Of a DNA stretch of 26,463 nt, positions 14,646 through 21,937 are shown in pieces. Within the stretch, counting starts at the first letter, position 1, and each line of letters starts with the position of its first letter. Source of the stretch: Candidatus Uhrbacteria bacterium (lineage in GTDB: Bacteria; Patescibacteria; ABY1; SG8-24; GWF2-40-263); the NCBI GenBank assembly GCA_016205975.1, contig JACQSK010000018.1:1-26463 (forward strand). Direction: 5' to 3'. Position numbers and translations under genes: made by a program. A model generated the notes under the pieces. It saw nothing but the letters and a program-made list of their open reading frames with translations. It did no database searches and was not told the origin of the DNA.

Positions 14646-16385
14646 ATGCCCAACGACATCCAATCCATCGCAGACCTTCTCAAGTACACGGGGGCGAACT
14701 CGGCAACAGCCGCGCTGTCGTCGGGAGAGCGCACGACCGTGGAAAAATTTGAAGAGAAAATGCACGAGGTGCGCCTGAAGGAAAAAGAAACGCAGGCGCA
14801 AGCGCTCGCCACCTCCACGGGCGTCCCCTACGTCAACCTGAAAGGCTTTCCGATTTCTCCCGAAGCGCTGCGCCTCATCCCCAAGGACCGCGCCCAGGCG
14901 CTCTCGGCCGTCTGTTTTTTGTTCATGGGCTCTGAGCTGCGCGTGGCCGCTCTTGACCCAGATGCGCAGGCCGCTAAAGATCTTCTCTTTGAGCTGCAGG
15001 AACGCTATAAAGTGAACGGCGGGCTCTACAAAATCTCTGAAGAGAGCCTCCGCATCGCGTTCAAGGCCTATGACCTGCTCCCGCAAATCAAAGAAATCGT
15101 GAAGGGCGTGCAGGTAACCGATGACGAGCTCGCGCGCTTCCAGGCACAGCTCACCCAATACACGGACATGCAAAAAGTCATGGACCGCGCCAGCGTGACC
15201 GACATCATGACCATCATCATGGCCGCGGCGCTGCAGTTTGATACGTCCGACGTGCACGTCGAGGCCGAGGAGAAAAAAATCGCCGTGCGCTTCCGCATCG
15301 ACGGCGTGCTCCAGGAAGTCGCCGCGCTCCCGCACGACTTCTGGAAAAAAATCGTCGCGCGCATCAAACTCATCTCGGGGCTCAAGCTGAACGTGACCAA
15401 CCGCCCGCAAGACGGCCGGTTCACAATTTTTCTCAAAAGCGGCGACACGGACGTGCGCGTCTCGGCGATCCCGACCACGTGGGGAGAGTCCGTCGTCATG
15501 CGCATCTTGAAACCCGGAAGCATCGAAGTGGAATTCGGTCAGCTCGGCTTCCGGCCCTTGGCCGAACAAAGACTCCTGCGCGAGATTGAGAAGCCGCATG
15601 GCATGATCGTCACCACGGGCCCGACCGGATCGGGAAAAACCACTACGCTCTACGCGGTCCTGCGCCGGCTCAACACGCCAGGCGTCAAAATCATCACGCT
15701 GGAAGATCCGATCGAATACAAACTCGCGGGAATCAACCAGTCGCAGATTGACCACACGCGCGACTACACCTTCGCCACAGGCCTGCGCTCCGTCTTGCGC
15801 CAGGATCCCGACATCGTGATGGTGGGCGAGATCCGCGATCTGGAAACGGCCGAGGTCGCGATCAACGCCGCGCTCACCGGGCACCTCATGCTCTCCACGC
15901 TCCACACCAACGACGCCGCCGGCGCGCTCCCGCGCTTCATCTCCATGGGCGTAAAACCGTTCCTGCTGTCTCCTTCCTTGAACGCGATCATCGGCCAGCG
16001 TCTGGTGCGCCGCGTCTGCGATGCGTGCAAAGAAGCCGCGGCGCTGACGGATCGCGAACGCGCGTTCGTAAAAAAAGTCGTCTCGGAAATTCCTCCCGCT
16101 TCCGGCGAGATCTTGAAGCCTGAAGCGGAATGGGCCTTCTTCAAAGGTAAGGGTTGTCCCGTCTGCAACGGCTCTGGCTACAAAGGACGCGTGGGCATGT
16201 ATGAAATCCTTACGATGAGCGAGCAGATCAAAGGCTCCCTCTCGGAAAAAATGTCCGAATACGACGTGCGTGAGCTCGCCAAACAGCAAGGCATGATCAC
16301 CATGCAGCAAGACGGCATCTTAAAAGTCCTCGACGGCCTCACGACGGTTGATGAGATTTTACGCGTGGCGGGAGAAGAAGGATAG
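14646..16385 (+). CDS. pilB: Type IV pilus assembly ATPase PilB/GspE family
   Basis: PilB is the cytoplasmic hexameric motor that drives pilus extension. The 579-residue protein has an N-terminal MshEN-like domain (about 40-135: TQAQALATSTGVPYVNL..RLIPKDRAQ), a linker, then the secretion ATPase core. The core shows Walker A GPTGSGKT (325-332), the Asp-box area TLEDPIEY (351-358), Walker B VMVGEIRD (391-398), and the His box LTGHLMLSTLHTND (410-423). A four-cysteine zinc site follows (VCDAC, Cys 458/461; CPVC, Cys 504/507), then GYKGRVGMYEIL. These are the marks of PilB rather than the retraction ATPase PilT. Other pilus genes (pilC, pilin, pilM-O) are not in the window. The 3' end overlaps tsaE on the other strand by 47 bp. 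Confidence 0.93.
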   Translation: MPNDIQSIADLLKYTGANSATAALSSGERTTVEKFEEKMHEVRLKEKETQAQALATSTGVPYVNLKGFPISPEALRLIPKDRAQALSAVCFLFMGSELRVAALDPDAQAAKDLLFELQERYKVNGGLYKISEESLRIAFKAYDLLPQIKEIVKGVQVTDDELARFQAQLTQYTDMQKVMDRASVTDIMTIIMAAALQFDTSDVHVEAEEKKIAVRFRIDGVLQEVAALPHDFWKKIVARIKLISGLKLNVTNRPQDGRFTIFLKSGDTDVRVSAIPTTWGESVVMRILKPGSIEVEFGQLGFRPLAEQRLLREIEKPHGMIVTTGPTGSGKTTTLYAVLRRLNTPGVKIITLEDPIEYKLAGINQSQIDHTRDYTFATGLRSVLRQDPDIVMVGEIRDLETAEVAINAALTGHLMLSTLHTNDAAGALPRFISMGVKPFLLSPSLNAIIGQRLVRRVCDACKEAAALTDRERAFVKKVVSEIPPASGEILKPEAEWAFFKGKGCPVCNGSGYKGRVGMYEILTMSEQIKGSLSEKMSEYDVRELAKQQGMITMQQDGILKVLDGLTTVDEILRVAGEEG

Positions 16386-16803
16386 AGATCGCTCGACCTG
16401 TTTGGGAAATGGCTTTCAATTGAATGGTGGCGTCTGCCTTCCATGGCAGCGTGACGACATCCGGCCACTCGATGAAGGTCACGGTGTCAGGTTGACCAAG
16501 ATCCTCCTCAAGCGCGAGCGCCGTGAGTTCAGAGGGGTCTTTCAACCGATACAGATCGACGTGCAGGAGTTGTCGGATCGCCCCATGGACAACCGGATAT
16601 CGCTGAACGATCGTAAAAGTCGGACTGCGCACAGGCTCGTGGAACCCCAGCGCCTGCGCTGCTCCGCGCACGAACGTCGTCTTGCCGCTGCCCAATTCCC
16701 CTTGCAAAAAAATAACCTCGCCGCCCAAAAGCGTCCTCGCAAACTCGGCGGCGAGGGTTTTTGTTTCTTCGTCGGAATAGGTCCTATGGGTCCTATTGGT
16801 CAT
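16339..16803 (-). CDS. tsaE: tRNA t6A synthesis ATPase TsaE
   Basis: TsaE is the small ATPase that resets the TsaB-TsaD complex during N6-threonylcarbamoyl-adenosine (t6A) formation at A37 of ANN-decoding tRNAs. The 154 residues show Walker A GELGSGKT (35-42), the family motifs SPTFTIVQRY and LLHVDLYRL, an acidic helix LEEDLGQ and IEWPD (111-115). The start ATG 16803 lies 7 bp after the tsaD stop, so the two are one operon. The last 47 bp lie under the end of pilB on the opposite strand. TsaB and TsaC, which complete the pathway, are not in the window. Confidence 0.93.
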   Translation of the reverse strand: MTNRTHRTYSDEETKTLAAEFARTLLGGEVIFLQGELGSGKTTFVRGAAQALGFHEPVRSPTFTIVQRYPVVHGAIRQLLHVDLYRLKDPSELTALALEEDLGQPDTVTFIEWPDVVTLPWKADATIQLKAISQTGRAISILLLPPRVKSHQPS

Positions 16804-16810
16804 ATGAGAC

Positions 16811-17872
16811 CTAGGCTAATCGCAAATGAGGATCGGCCTGCAGTGTTAACGGATCACAAAACTCTCCGCGCTTGGCTTTATACAAACCAGTGAGAGCGAT
16901 CATAGCCGCGTTGTCGCCGGTGAGGGCAAGGTCAGGGACGTGAAGCATAACCTCAGGAACAGACGTCGCAAGCGCCTCTTTCAGCGTCTCGCGCAATAGA
17001 CGGTTGGCTGACACGCCGCCCACGAGCATCACACTGTGCGGATGCGTTCGGTCCACGGCCCGAAGCGTCTTGCCTACGAGCGTATCCACCACGGCCTGCT
17101 GAAACGAGGCAGCAATGTCTTCTGTCCTTTTGTCCCGTTTGCGCCCCTTTGCCCCCTCCAGATACACGCGCACAGCCGTCTTCAAACCAGCAAAACTAAA
17201 ATCCAAATCTCCTGAGTCGAGCATAGGGCGCGGGAAAGCGATAGCCGCGCGGTTCCCTTGCTCGGCCGCTTTGGCAATCTCCGGGCCGCCGGGATAAGAC
17301 AGGCCCAAAAGCTTCGCCACTTTATCGAAAGCCTCGCCCGCGGCGTCGTCGCGAGTCATACCAAGAAGTTCGTATCGTCCGTGATCTTTCATGAGAATGA
17401 GCTCGGTGTGACCGCCGGAGACAAGAAGACAGAGGGCTGGGAATGTTGGATCCAAACGTTCTTCGGTACGGTCCAACGCCCCTGAAGGGGCTTGGAATGT
17501 CGATAGCCAGACCGAGTAGATATGCCCCTCCAGATGATTCACGGCCACGAGCGGTTTCTTCCATGCCCACGCGAGCGTCTTGCCAAGCTCCACCCCCACG
17601 CGCAGCGCGGGCACGAGCCCAGGCCCGGCGGTCACCGCTAGCGCATCGATCCCCTGCCCATCGTGCGCGACTCCCAACTGATGCAGGAGCGGCAACGCAA
17701 GCGCCGCATGCTCGCGCGCGGCGACTTCTGGTACGACGCCACCGAACTTTGCGTGCGTCTGCGCTTGAGAGGCAATCACATTTTGCTCAACCAGAAAACG
17801 ACCATCGGGTGTCTGGAACACGACCGCGAGTGCCGTCTCATCGCAGCTTGATTCAATCGCGAGCACGCGCAT
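16811..17872 (-). CDS. tsaD: tRNA N6-adenosine threonylcarbamoyltransferase TsaD
   Basis: TsaD transfers the threonylcarbamoyl group from its adenylate to A37 of tRNA. The 353 residues have the ASKHA-fold start MRVLAIESSCDETA, metal ligands in NHLEGH (His 113 and His 117) and Asp 320 in LTGDNAAMI, the nucleotide-binding LVSGGHTEL (150-158), GEAFDKVAKLLGLSYPGGP (179-197), FAGLKTAV, and LVGGVSANRLLRETL (283-297). Length and motifs are normal. The promoter at 17882-17910 ends 9 nt before the ATG, so the message is probably leaderless. tsaE follows 7 bp downstream. Confidence 0.95.
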   Translation of the reverse strand: MRVLAIESSCDETALAVVFQTPDGRFLVEQNVIASQAQTHAKFGGVVPEVAAREHAALALPLLHQLGVAHDGQGIDALAVTAGPGLVPALRVGVELGKTLAWAWKKPLVAVNHLEGHIYSVWLSTFQAPSGALDRTEERLDPTFPALCLLVSGGHTELILMKDHGRYELLGMTRDDAAGEAFDKVAKLLGLSYPGGPEIAKAAEQGNRAAIAFPRPMLDSGDLDFSFAGLKTAVRVYLEGAKGRKRDKRTEDIAASFQQAVVDTLVGKTLRAVDRTHPHSVMLVGGVSANRLLRETLKEALATSVPEVMLHVPDLALTGDNAAMIALTGLYKAKRGEFCDPLTLQADPHLRLA

Positions 17873-17881
17873 AACGCCTCG

Positions 17882-17910
17882 AGCTTAGCCGAAGCCTCCG
17901 CGCTTGGCAA
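17882..17910 (-). promoter_or_regulatory. Predicted promoter of tsaD-tsaE
   Basis: On the minus strand -35 TTGCCA (17910-17905), a 17-bp spacer and -10 TAAGCT (17887-17882) end 9 nt before ATG 17872. The start point should fall within a base or two of the ATG, which predicts a leaderless mRNA. Confidence 0.65.
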
Positions 17911-17937
17911 CCGATGGGACTCGCGCGATCTCAGAAC

Positions 17938-17964
17938 AAAAAACCGGATTGGGTCACAATCCGG
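17938..17964 (-). terminator. Intrinsic terminator of the Fic gene
   Basis: On the minus strand CCGGATTG (17964-17957) pairs with CAATCCGG (17951-17944) around a short loop, followed by six T (17943-17938). It lies 22 bp after the Fic stop codon. Confidence 0.9.
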
Positions 17965-17986
17965 GAGAACGGCAGCGGCTGCCAAC

Positions 17987-18694
17987 TTACGCAACCGCTG
18001 CCTTAGGAGGGTCCGCCTTGTCTGACGCTGCCTCCGCAAAACACGTCTTCAGATAGAACTCGCGGAACTCCGAGAAGTCCTTGCGGAGCCACACGTGCAT
18101 CTGCGAGCGCTGCCAAAAGGCGTAGCTGGGAATCGTCCGCTGGTTGCGGAGCATCGTCCAGGCGCACAGCGCCGTGGCAAGTCGCCCCGTGCCATCTGCG
18201 TAGGGATGGATCACGCCTCGCACCTGGTATTCGATCCAGGCACACGTCTCTTGGGGATCCTCCTTCGCATCGAGTCGCTCCTGGAGCTCCAAGAGGAACA
18301 CGAACCAGCGCGCTGCCACTTCTTCAGCAGGGCATCCGTACTCGGCCTCCGTCTCGTGCGTGCGTATGGCCTTGAGCTCGGGCCGCAGGCCCGCGTGGAC
18401 GAGATGAATCGCCTGGGAGACGAACCGACTGACCGTCCACACAGAAGGCTTGCGATTCTTCTTGCGGCGGACCTTGTGGGTGCAGATGCTCACGATCATG
18501 CTCGCGACCGAACGCATGTTGGAACACGCGATCGCCGCAAGATCATCGCCAGACTTGCCAGCAAAGGGTTTGCCCGGACGCCGCCCGTGGTTTCCCTGCT
18601 GCTGTCCCATGGCGGCCGTTGCCGACGTCATGATCACGTTGGCCATAAAGGCCATCACGAACTCGTGCCGAGTCCGGTAAGGAGCAGGGGCCAT
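17987..18694 (-). CDS. Fic-domain protein with variant active-site motif
   Basis: Fic proteins transfer AMP or other nucleotide parts onto target proteins. The C-terminal half of this 235-residue protein shows a Fic core: HETEAEYGCPAEEVAARWFVFLLELQERL (substrate-flap and helix region), WIEYQVRGVIHPYADGTGR, then LATALCAWTMLRNQ. The catalytic motif HPYADGTGR (163-171) keeps His 163, Asp 167 and Arg 171 of HPFx(D/E)GNGR but has Thr for Asn, and lacks the second Arg (position 174 is Thr). The N-terminal 80 residues are unassigned and end in a very basic stretch (KVRRKKNRK). No clear inhibitory (S/T)xxxE(G/N) helix is seen. ATG 18694 follows a perfect GGAGG SD (18705-18701) at 6 nt; a second GGAGG lies further up the leader (18728-18724). 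It has its own promoter and terminator, so it is monocistronic. Confidence 0.8.
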   Translation of the reverse strand: MAPAPYRTRHEFVMAFMANVIMTSATAAMGQQQGNHGRRPGKPFAGKSGDDLAAIACSNMRSVASMIVSICTHKVRRKKNRKPSVWTVSRFVSQAIHLVHAGLRPELKAIRTHETEAEYGCPAEEVAARWFVFLLELQERLDAKEDPQETCAWIEYQVRGVIHPYADGTGRLATALCAWTMLRNQRTIPSYAFWQRSQMHVWLRKDFSEFREFYLKTCFAEAASDKADPPKAAVA

Positions 18695-18766
18695 GGAACA
18701 CCTCCAGTGCGGATAGAAACCACCTCCTGCGTGGCGAGAAAGAGGAAACTCAATCCTCGTAGGCGC

Positions 18767-18795
18767 ACCCTAATCAAAAACCGAGAGCTTGTCAA
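18767..18795 (-). promoter_or_regulatory. Predicted promoter of the Fic gene
   Basis: On the minus strand a consensus -35 TTGACA (18795-18790), a 17-bp spacer and -10 TAGGGT (18772-18767). The TGA in the -35 box is the stop codon (18794-18792) of the kinase gene upstream. The leader is about 65 nt and carries two GGAGG motifs. Confidence 0.6.
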
Positions 18796-19823
18796 CCATC
18801 GGCTAGAGCCCGCGCGTACAACGCTCGGGCAAAGGACTCAAGGTCGTCCAGCACATGCTCCACACGATAGCTGTGTGCCTGAAGAATCGGGATGTAATTT
18901 TTTCCATCGCGCAGCAGAATCTTTCCTTCTATCCAAAGCTGGTGGGCAACATGCACGAGGTACATTCGAACGCCTAAGACAAATTCCTCCGTGGGTATCG
19001 GGTACGTTTGCAGGTACCTGCGTAGAAAAATCGCCGCGCGTTTCAAATGTCCTTCCTCCCATCCATCATCAAAAGCGTCCACGAATAGGGCGCGAGCGAG
19101 CTCGAACGCGCGAGGGCCGCGACAGGTTTTTTCAAAGTCAAAGAGATAGTCTATGCGATCCTGGGCAGGAGAGAAGAACACGTTTTGATAGCTGAAGTCG
19201 CCATGCAAGAGCGTATCGAACGGAAGGTCTGCCGCCTCCGGCGTAAAGGTGTTCTGTTCCACGAATCGTTTTTTCTGTGCGATCACTTTGGCGATGAGCG
19301 CATGAACAGGGCTCTCAACCCCGACCTCCTCAAGCCTCATTTCCAATTCCGCCACCTCAAGAAAAAACCGATCCTTGTCCCACAACAGAAGCGGCTGGAT
19401 CGACTTCTTCACGCGCCTACCGATCAGGTGCATAGCGGCAAGCTGTCCCGCGAGCGTTTCGCGCCCGACATCGGTGAGCTCTTGGATCGTGACGGCTTCG
19501 CGGTCGATGAACGGGAAAAGGCTGTACCAGTTGTGGTCGAAAAAAAAGGCACCACGATTGAAGCGATCCTTGAGAGGCGAGAGTACCGGCACGCCCTGAG
19601 AGGCAAACAACTCTTCCGCGTACTTTACCTGATGCACAACCTGGCTCAACTTGTGCCGATACTGCTTCAAAAAAAATCGCTGCGCACCGATGCACAGCGT
19701 AAAGTTTTGGCACAAGAACCCGCCCACGAGCAGCTCCACGTCATCCAAGGCTCCGAGATCAAAAAGCTTCTCCAGGCGCGCAGAGAGTTCACCCTTGTCT
19801 GGTTGTTGATCGTGCCATGTCAT
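18792..19823 (-). CDS. Aminoglycoside-phosphotransferase-fold kinase
   Basis: The protein has 343 residues from ATG 19823 (MTWHDQQPDKGEL); a TTG at 19841 would add six. It has the two-lobe APH/choline-kinase pattern. An N-lobe includes FFLKQY (likely ATP-binding Lys) and a glutamate-containing helix (YAEELFASQGVPV). The hinge segment is FPFID, the catalytic loop LLHGDFSYQNVFF has the Brenner HGD (207-209, Asn 214), and the metal-binding DFE follows in YLFDFEK (Asp 229), then CRGPRAFELARAL. Members phosphorylate small molecules such as choline, homoserine, methylthioribose or antibiotics, or act on spore-coat-like targets; the substrate here is unknown. Nothing nearby suggests drug resistance. 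It is transcribed from a promoter that overlaps the one for the DoxX-like gene. Confidence 0.83.
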   Translation of the reverse strand: MTWHDQQPDKGELSARLEKLFDLGALDDVELLVGGFLCQNFTLCIGAQRFFLKQYRHKLSQVVHQVKYAEELFASQGVPVLSPLKDRFNRGAFFFDHNWYSLFPFIDREAVTIQELTDVGRETLAGQLAAMHLIGRRVKKSIQPLLLWDKDRFFLEVAELEMRLEEVGVESPVHALIAKVIAQKKRFVEQNTFTPEAADLPFDTLLHGDFSYQNVFFSPAQDRIDYLFDFEKTCRGPRAFELARALFVDAFDDGWEEGHLKRAAIFLRRYLQTYPIPTEEFVLGVRMYLVHVAHQLWIEGKILLRDGKNYIPILQAHSYRVEHVLDDLESFARALYARALADG

Positions 19824-19833
19824 ACGTTTCCCT

Positions 19834-19862
19834 TTGTTCAACCTTACAATCTGCGCTATACT
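19834..19862 (+). promoter_or_regulatory. Predicted promoter of the DoxX-glycosidase pair
   Basis: -35 TTGTTC (19834-19839), a 17-bp spacer and -10 TATACT (19857-19862); start near 19869, leader about 16 nt to ATG 19885. It overlaps almost entirely with the opposing kinase promoter. Confidence 0.6.
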
Positions 19863-19869
19863 TTGTCCA
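19841..19869 (-). promoter_or_regulatory. Predicted promoter of the APH-fold kinase gene
   Basis: On the minus strand -35 TGGACA (19869-19864), a 17-bp spacer and -10 TAAGGT (19846-19841), starting near 19834 and about 11 nt before ATG 19823. It faces away from the DoxX promoter and shares its DNA. Confidence 0.55.
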
Positions 19870-19884
19870 TAAAATCTCCCTCGT

Positions 19885-20319
19885 ATGTCTCAACACAAAG
19901 CGGCTTATCACGTCCTGCGTCTCACGCTGGGCATCACCTTCCTGTGGATCTCCGTGATGATTTTCCAGGAGCCCACGTTCTGGTCAGGGTTCATGGATCC
20001 CTGGGCGGCAAGCCTCGTCCCGCTTGATTTGGAAACCCTGATGAAAATCACGGCAGGGCTTGACCTGCTTATCGGACTCCTGCTTGTCGCCAACAAAGGA
20101 ACATGGATCGCCTCCTTGATCGCTTCTGTGCACCTGCTCGTCATCCTCATCACCTCCGGCATCGACACCGTCACCGTGCGCGACCTCGGCCTCTTGGGCG
20201 CCGCTGTGGCCCTGACCCTTGAAAGCCTCCCCTCTGCGCTTGTGAAAAACAAAAAACAAGACACGTCCGCGCCAGACCTCCAGGCATTCGCAAAGGCCGG
20301 CCAGGACGAAAATCCCTAA
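19885..20319 (+). CDS. DoxX-like small membrane protein
   Basis: The 144-residue protein has four hydrophobic spans: about 9-28 (LRLTLGITFLWISVMIF), 52-68 (LMKITAGLDLLIGLLLV), 73-91 (TWIASLIASVHLLVILIT) and 99-113 (LGLLGAAVALTLESL). The layout is R-x-TLGITFLWIS at the start, a second span with GLDLLIGLLL, and a conserved-looking DLGLLGAA near the end. It resembles the DoxX family, four-helix proteins linked to respiratory or redox functions, but the match is by topology and style only. A polar tail (KNKKQDTSAPDLQAF) ends it. The glycosidase gene starts 4 bp after its stop, so they form an operon. Confidence 0.65.
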   Translation: MSQHKAAYHVLRLTLGITFLWISVMIFQEPTFWSGFMDPWAASLVPLDLETLMKITAGLDLLIGLLLVANKGTWIASLIASVHLLVILITSGIDTVTVRDLGLLGAAVALTLESLPSALVKNKKQDTSAPDLQAFAKAGQDENP

Positions 20320-20323
20320 CCCT

Positions 20324-21847
20324 ATGGCGAGAAAAATTTTCCTCTTCATTGCCCTGGTTGCACTCGCGCTCCTGGCGATTCTGGTCGTCAGCGCGCTGGT
20401 CCTCAAAGACACCGACGAAGCCGTGGTCACGCAAACGCTGGAGCCCCAGCCGATCGCCGCTCCAGAGAAGACCACCCTCTTTGGCACCATGCTCGCGTTC
20501 AACTCCAACGAGGGGCTGTACGGCAAAGGGGAGATGGCAACGCTGCTCATGGAGGGCTGGTCGACGCTGCGCGCGAATCAAATGATGGAACTCTATTTCC
20601 CGAACCTGGAAACCGCCTTCCAAGAAAACGGCGAGCTGGCTGACGCGACAGGTTTCTCGACGAACCGCGACGTGGTCGGCGCGTTTGTCTGGAATGTGAT
20701 CGAGCCCTCCAAGGGGACCTACGATTGGCGCCTGACCGATGCCACGATGTCGGCCGCGGGCGAGGCGGGCATGGCCATCTCAGCCGTTGTCCAGCCGTTT
20801 GCTTCCTGGGACCAGACAGGCGACCCAGAAGCCTACAGGGAACGCTGCAAAGCGATCGACTTCGGCTACTACGATTTCAACGCCGGGCCCGTGAGCGACT
20901 GGGAAGCCTACAAAACTTTTTTAACATCGACGGTGGAACGCTATGACGGCGACGGCGAGGGCGACATGCCCGGACTCGCCACGCGCGTGGAAGCCTGGGA
21001 GATTGGAAATGAATATGAGGGCTCTTGCGGCGGACACGAAGACAACCCCATGGGCTACGGCGAGCTGCTCAAAGTTTCCTACGAGACGATCAAGGCCGCG
21101 GACCCTGATGCGCTCGTGTTGAACGCTGGCGCACTGGAGGTTACCGGCCGAGGCGAGGGACCAGAGGCGACAAAAGAGTTTTGGGAAACATTTTTCGAGG
21201 CAGGCTTTGACCAATACCTAGACGTCTTCAACTTCCACTACAACAAAGAACGCGCAGGTGCGGAGGAGACGCCCGAGGACTGGATCGCTCACTTAAATTT
21301 TTTCAACGCGCTCATGGAAGACTCAGAGGGGACCAAGCCCTTGTGGGTGACGGAGTTCGGCACGTACTCAGGAGCGCCCAAGGCCTCCGTGCCTCCGGGC
21401 GGTGATCCTTCCCAGGCGCGCTCCCTCACAGAACAGTCGCCCGCGTTCCAGTCTTCCTGGTTCTTCCGCTACGCCGTGATCGGGTTTGACAACGGGCTTG
21501 AGAGAATGTTCGTGGACCTGGAAGGCAGCGACCAAAGCGGCATCGGCGCCTCGTCTCTCTACAACCAAGGGCCGGGGAAGGACGGCGAGCCGCGCGCGTT
21601 CCTGTCCACGCTCCAGGCCATGGGGGACGTACTCAATGGATTTAGCGCCGTACGCCAGATCGCCGAAGGGCAATATGTTTTCTCTGTAGACGGACGCGAG
21701 GTCTATGCCCTGTGGGCGGGAAGCCTTCCTGGAGACTTGAGCGGAGTTTCTCTGGCGCGCGTCGGGCTCGATGGAGCGCAGACCATGGTCTTGGGAGATG
21801 ATCTGAACTATAGCCAAGAGGAGCCGGTTCTCGTCTGGGCGCAATAG
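20324..21847 (+). CDS. Membrane-anchored clan-A glycoside hydrolase
   Basis: An N-terminal anchor (MARKIFLFIALVALALLAIL, about 4-27) is followed by a short linker and a (beta/alpha)8 glycosidase domain. Visible clan-A features are the opening strand FGTMLAFN, VGAFVWNVIEPSKGTYDW (the usual VRxxxxWxxIEPxxGxYDW strand-2/3 pattern), AISAVVQPF, the acid/base Glu 230 in WEIGNEYEG, His 305 in FNFHYN, and the nucleophile Glu 344 in LWVTEFGTYSG. A small C-terminal beta region follows. This suits GH5/GH39/GH42-like enzymes cleaving beta-linked sugars outside the cell; the exact family and substrate cannot be read off. Such an enzyme could act on host or own surface glycans. The gene is second in the operon and ends at a terminator that contains the next promoter's -35. 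Confidence 0.82.
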   Translation: MARKIFLFIALVALALLAILVVSALVLKDTDEAVVTQTLEPQPIAAPEKTTLFGTMLAFNSNEGLYGKGEMATLLMEGWSTLRANQMMELYFPNLETAFQENGELADATGFSTNRDVVGAFVWNVIEPSKGTYDWRLTDATMSAAGEAGMAISAVVQPFASWDQTGDPEAYRERCKAIDFGYYDFNAGPVSDWEAYKTFLTSTVERYDGDGEGDMPGLATRVEAWEIGNEYEGSCGGHEDNPMGYGELLKVSYETIKAADPDALVLNAGALEVTGRGEGPEATKEFWETFFEAGFDQYLDVFNFHYNKERAGAEETPEDWIAHLNFFNALMEDSEGTKPLWVTEFGTYSGAPKASVPPGGDPSQARSLTEQSPAFQSSWFFRYAVIGFDNGLERMFVDLEGSDQSGIGASSLYNQGPGKDGEPRAFLSTLQAMGDVLNGFSAVRQIAEGQYVFSVDGREVYALWAGSLPGDLSGVSLARVGLDGAQTMVLGDDLNYSQEEPVLVWAQ

Positions 21848-21873
21848 CCACAAAACACTGGAAAATGGGTCGA

Positions 21874-21898
21874 AGAGGGTTGACGGAACCCTCTTTTT
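21874..21898 (+). terminator. Intrinsic terminator of the glycosidase gene
   Basis: AGAGGGTT (21874-21881) pairs perfectly with AACCCTCT (21887-21894) around the loop GACGG, followed by TTTT. The next promoter's -35 TTGACG spans the end of the 5' arm and the loop. Confidence 0.88.
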
Positions 21899-21908
21899 GT
21901 GATACATT
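21880..21908 (+). promoter_or_regulatory. Predicted promoter of the exported protein gene at 21938
   Basis: -35 TTGACG (21880-21885), a 17-bp spacer containing the terminator's 3' arm and T-run, and -10 TACATT (21903-21908); start near 21915. Confidence 0.65.
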
Positions 21909-21937
21909 ATCGCGTCCCTCAACAACAGGAGGCAGGG

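Noticed and set aside
14040..16310. A 756-residue open frame on the minus strand over the membrane-protein gene and pilB
   Set aside because: It lies antisense to clear pilB motifs and has only repetitive H/D/E/R composition.
18792..19823. Aminoglycoside resistance gene
   Set aside because: Only the general kinase fold motifs are shared; no mobile element or resistance context is seen, and many APH-fold kinases act on metabolites.
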